Assembly: GCA_947385775.1 (NCBI GenBank)
Contig: CANDMI010000001.1
Coordinates: forward strand, 1 to 64,000
Direction of reading: 5' to 3'
Length of the DNA: 64,000 nt
From: an uncultured Eubacterium sp.
GTDB lineage: Bacteria > Bacillota > Clostridia > Lachnospirales > Lachnospiraceae
Shown here: positions 62,276 through 64,000 of the stretch, piece after piece
Position numbering within the stretch: position 1 is the first letter of the stretch
How the letters are laid out: every line of letters starts with the position of its first letter
The notes under the pieces: model-generated
Told to the model about the DNA's origin: nothing
Databases searched by the model: none
Seen by the model: only the letters and a program-made list of their open reading frames with translations
Program-made: the position numbers and the translations under genes

Positions 62276-64000
62276 TTACTTATCTTTTTCATCCTGACGC
62301 ATTAAGATCACAGACGAAAACTTTGGCAAAGTCATTTTCAGCCGCCCTTCCTCCACCTGGTAAAATACAGGAAGCGCCGAATAGCCGGTTTCATTCGTAA
62401 ACATCAGCTGCTTTAGCTGCGCCCTTTGCGGTATGCCGGCTGTCCATACGTACAGATCCACATTTTTATGCGTATCGCCGTTATTGATCAAAACGATCAT
62501 CTGCTCTGCCCTTGTAAAGCGCGCATAACAAAGCAGGTTATGCTCGCCCAATAAAAATTTCACCGATCCATACCGAAACGCCGGATGCTTTTTATGGATG
62601 CTTATGATATCCCGGTGGAACGCGATCAGCTCATGGTCTTCTTTTCCCCACGGATAAGTCCTTCGATTGTCCGGGTCGGTAAACCCGCATACGCCCGCCT
62701 CGTCGCCGTAGTAAAGCGTCGGCGCGCCTGGCCATGTCATTTGCAGCACGACGGCTTCTCGAAACACCCCCTTATTAATCCCCTCACAAGCCGCGCGTAC
62801 TCCCAAAGTGCGCGCGCGCCCGGCTTTATGATTTGTCCTCGTTAAAAATCTGGAATGGTCATGATTGGAAAGCTGGTTCATCGAGCAATGTAAGGACGGC
62901 GTTAAAAAATGATTCATGCAGCGGCGCATCTCATTTTCAAAATCCGACGCATTGCCAAGCGCCTCGCTTTCAAAACGCTCGCTGTGCTTATCCATGCCCG
63001 TCAAAAACCAAGTCACAGGCTCCATAAAAGCGTCGTAGTTCATAACCGTATCCCACTGGTCGCCCATAAGCCAGCTTGTCGGGTCGCCATAGTGCTCCGC
63101 CAAGATCAGGGCATTTGGATTCGCTTCCTTTACCGCGTCACGAAAATCCCTCCAAAACTGATGGTTAAAATCCAGCCCATGCCCCAAATCCGCCGCAACG
63201 TCCAATCTCCAGCCGTCTACATTATACGGCTGCGACACCCATTTTTTTCCGATTTCTATTATGCTTTGATAAAGCTCCTTTGAGCCTTCATAATTTAGCT
63301 TTGGCAGCGTATCATGCCCCCACCAGCCTTCGTACGCCGTATTCTGCGGCCATTCCCCTTCTTCTGAAAACTGGAAATAATCTTTATAAGGGCTGTCTTT
63401 TGATAAATACGCCCCGGTCTGGTAGCCCTTTTGGGACGAATAGATCTGCTCACGGTCCATCCATTTATGGAAAGAGCCGCAATGGTTAAATACGCCGTCT
63501 AAGATCACCTTCATGCCCCGGTTATGGATTTCCTGCACAAGCTTTGCAAAAAACTGGTTGCTCGCCCTTAAATTCCGCTTATCCGTCACACGCTTAATAT
63601 AACGCTCGGCGTTACGGTTATCCGTATCCTTTGGCCCAAGCAGCTCGCCTCCGTCTTCTATGATCTTACCGACATGCGGGTCAATATAGTCATAGTCTTG
63701 TATATCGTATTTGTGATTGGACGGCGATACAAACAGCGGGTTAAAATAAATGACCTCTACGCCGAGCTTTTGCAGATAATCCAGCTTCTGACGCACGCCT
63801 TCTAAGTCGCCTCCGTAAAATTCCGCCACGCTAAAATCGCTTGGCGCCTTTTCCCACAGCTCTACTTTTTTACTCGTTCCGTTAATATAATAATATTCAT
63901 CCGTTTCTACGTCATTAGAAGGATCCCCGTTATAAAAACGATCCACATAAATCTGATACATCACGGCGCCCTTTGACCAATCCGGCGTGGAAAAGCCTGG
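62276..64000 (-). CDS. GH13 alpha-glucan hydrolase, N-terminus outside the window
   Basis: Catalytic TIM barrel of GH13 (alpha-amylase/neopullulanase type). Reading from the window's right edge the frame runs PGFSTPDWSKGAVMYQIYVD, so the gene begins beyond 64000; the Met at 63964 is internal. Catalytic residues: Asp in DGWRLDVAADLG, Glu in NALILAEHYGDP, Asp in QLSNHDHSRF. A FGGDLEGV-type loop precedes. It ends with a beta-rich domain C (about 490-562 from the internal Met). Likely acts on alpha-glucans in the cytoplasm, but a signal peptide cannot be checked. Confidence 0.93.
   Translation of the reverse strand, partial: PGFSTPDWSKGAVMYQIYVDRFYNGDPSNDVETDEYYYINGTSKKVELWEKAPSDFSVAEFYGGDLEGVRQKLDYLQKLGVEVIYFNPLFVSPSNHKYDIQDYDYIDPHVGKIIEDGGELLGPKDTDNRNAERYIKRVTDKRNLRASNQFFAKLVQEIHNRGMKVILDGVFNHCGSFHKWMDREQIYSSQKGYQTGAYLSKDSPYKDYFQFSEEGEWPQNTAYEGWWGHDTLPKLNYEGSKELYQSIIEIGKKWVSQPYNVDGWRLDVAADLGHGLDFNHQFWRDFRDAVKEANPNALILAEHYGDPTSWLMGDQWDTVMNYDAFMEPVTWFLTGMDKHSERFESEALGNASDFENEMRRCMNHFLTPSLHCSMNQLSNHDHSRFLTRTNHKAGRARTLGVRAACEGINKGVFREAVVLQMTWPGAPTLYYGDEAGVCGFTDPDNRRTYPWGKEDHELIAFHRDIISIHKKHPAFRYGSVKFLLGEHNLLCYARFTRAEQMIVLINNGDTHKNVDLYVWTAGIPQRAQLKQLMFTNETGYSALPVFYQVEEGRLKMTLPKFSSVILMRQDEKDK

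Overview
The window looks like core chromosome of a low-to-mid GC anaerobic Firmicute, most likely a Lachnospiraceae-type clostridium. This is inferred from the mix of genes: an Ecf-truA-rplM-rpsI block, VanW and NlpC/P60 surface proteins, MMPL/heptad-repeat export genes, ECF sigma factors with membrane anti-sigma partners, and a diguanylate-free PAS hybrid kinase. No phage, integrase, transposase or CRISPR array was seen. Almost all genes lie on the minus strand; the few plus-strand genes are small accessory or single-gene units.

Layout (transcription mostly right to left). 1-8.1 kb: a long operon tex, ycxB-like, tsaE, tsaB, rimI, a small Cys-pair protein, rnz, a membrane protein, tsaD, ispD, followed by a tRNA-Ser(UGA) with its own consensus promoter; it links t6A tRNA modification, tRNA 3' processing and isoprenoid synthesis. 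8.2-9.9 kb: three small membrane proteins. 9.9-17.7 kb: hom-prfB (prfB needs a programmed +1 frameshift), an S41 protease with ftsX-ftsE, a PucR/CdaR-type regulator, yitT and a half-size WecG/TagA-like protein. 17.7-18.2 kb: a gene-free DnaA-box cluster. 18.2-25.97 kb: NlpC/P60 endopeptidase, cvfB-like, flippase, gltX, and an ECF sigma/anti-sigma pair.

26.0-27.6 kb is a relic of a lantibiotic-immunity type locus (response regulator tail, ATPase without Walker A, headless permease). 27.7-35.1 kb is the ribosomal protein/ECF transporter block, interrupted by an O-acyltransferase (MBOAT) and SGNH pair; the MBOAT is frameshifted in a G7 tract. 35.1-40.1 kb: trmL, an AlaT/AlaR-like pair, an AIR-synthase-like protein and a VanW protein. 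40.2-43.3 kb: small membrane and hypothetical genes, nth, an internally deleted Rpn/PD-(D/E)XK gene and a 46-residue CDS. 43.4-50.6 kb: a seven-gene minus-strand run with TetR, an MMPL exporter, a large X-X-X-Leu-X-X-Gly heptad protein and an MntP-like pump; this is the best candidate for an incompletely described export system.

51-64 kb: a Big_2 surface protein, serine acetyltransferase, an LPG-synthase-type membrane protein, DUF3737, a Uma2 nuclease, a second ECF sigma with a beta-propeller anti-sigma candidate, an SDR with an enlarged cofactor loop, a PAS hybrid histidine kinase and a GH13 alpha-glucan hydrolase that runs off the right edge. Both ECF sigma genes carry the same 10-mer about 80-90 bases upstream, which suggests a common promoter class.
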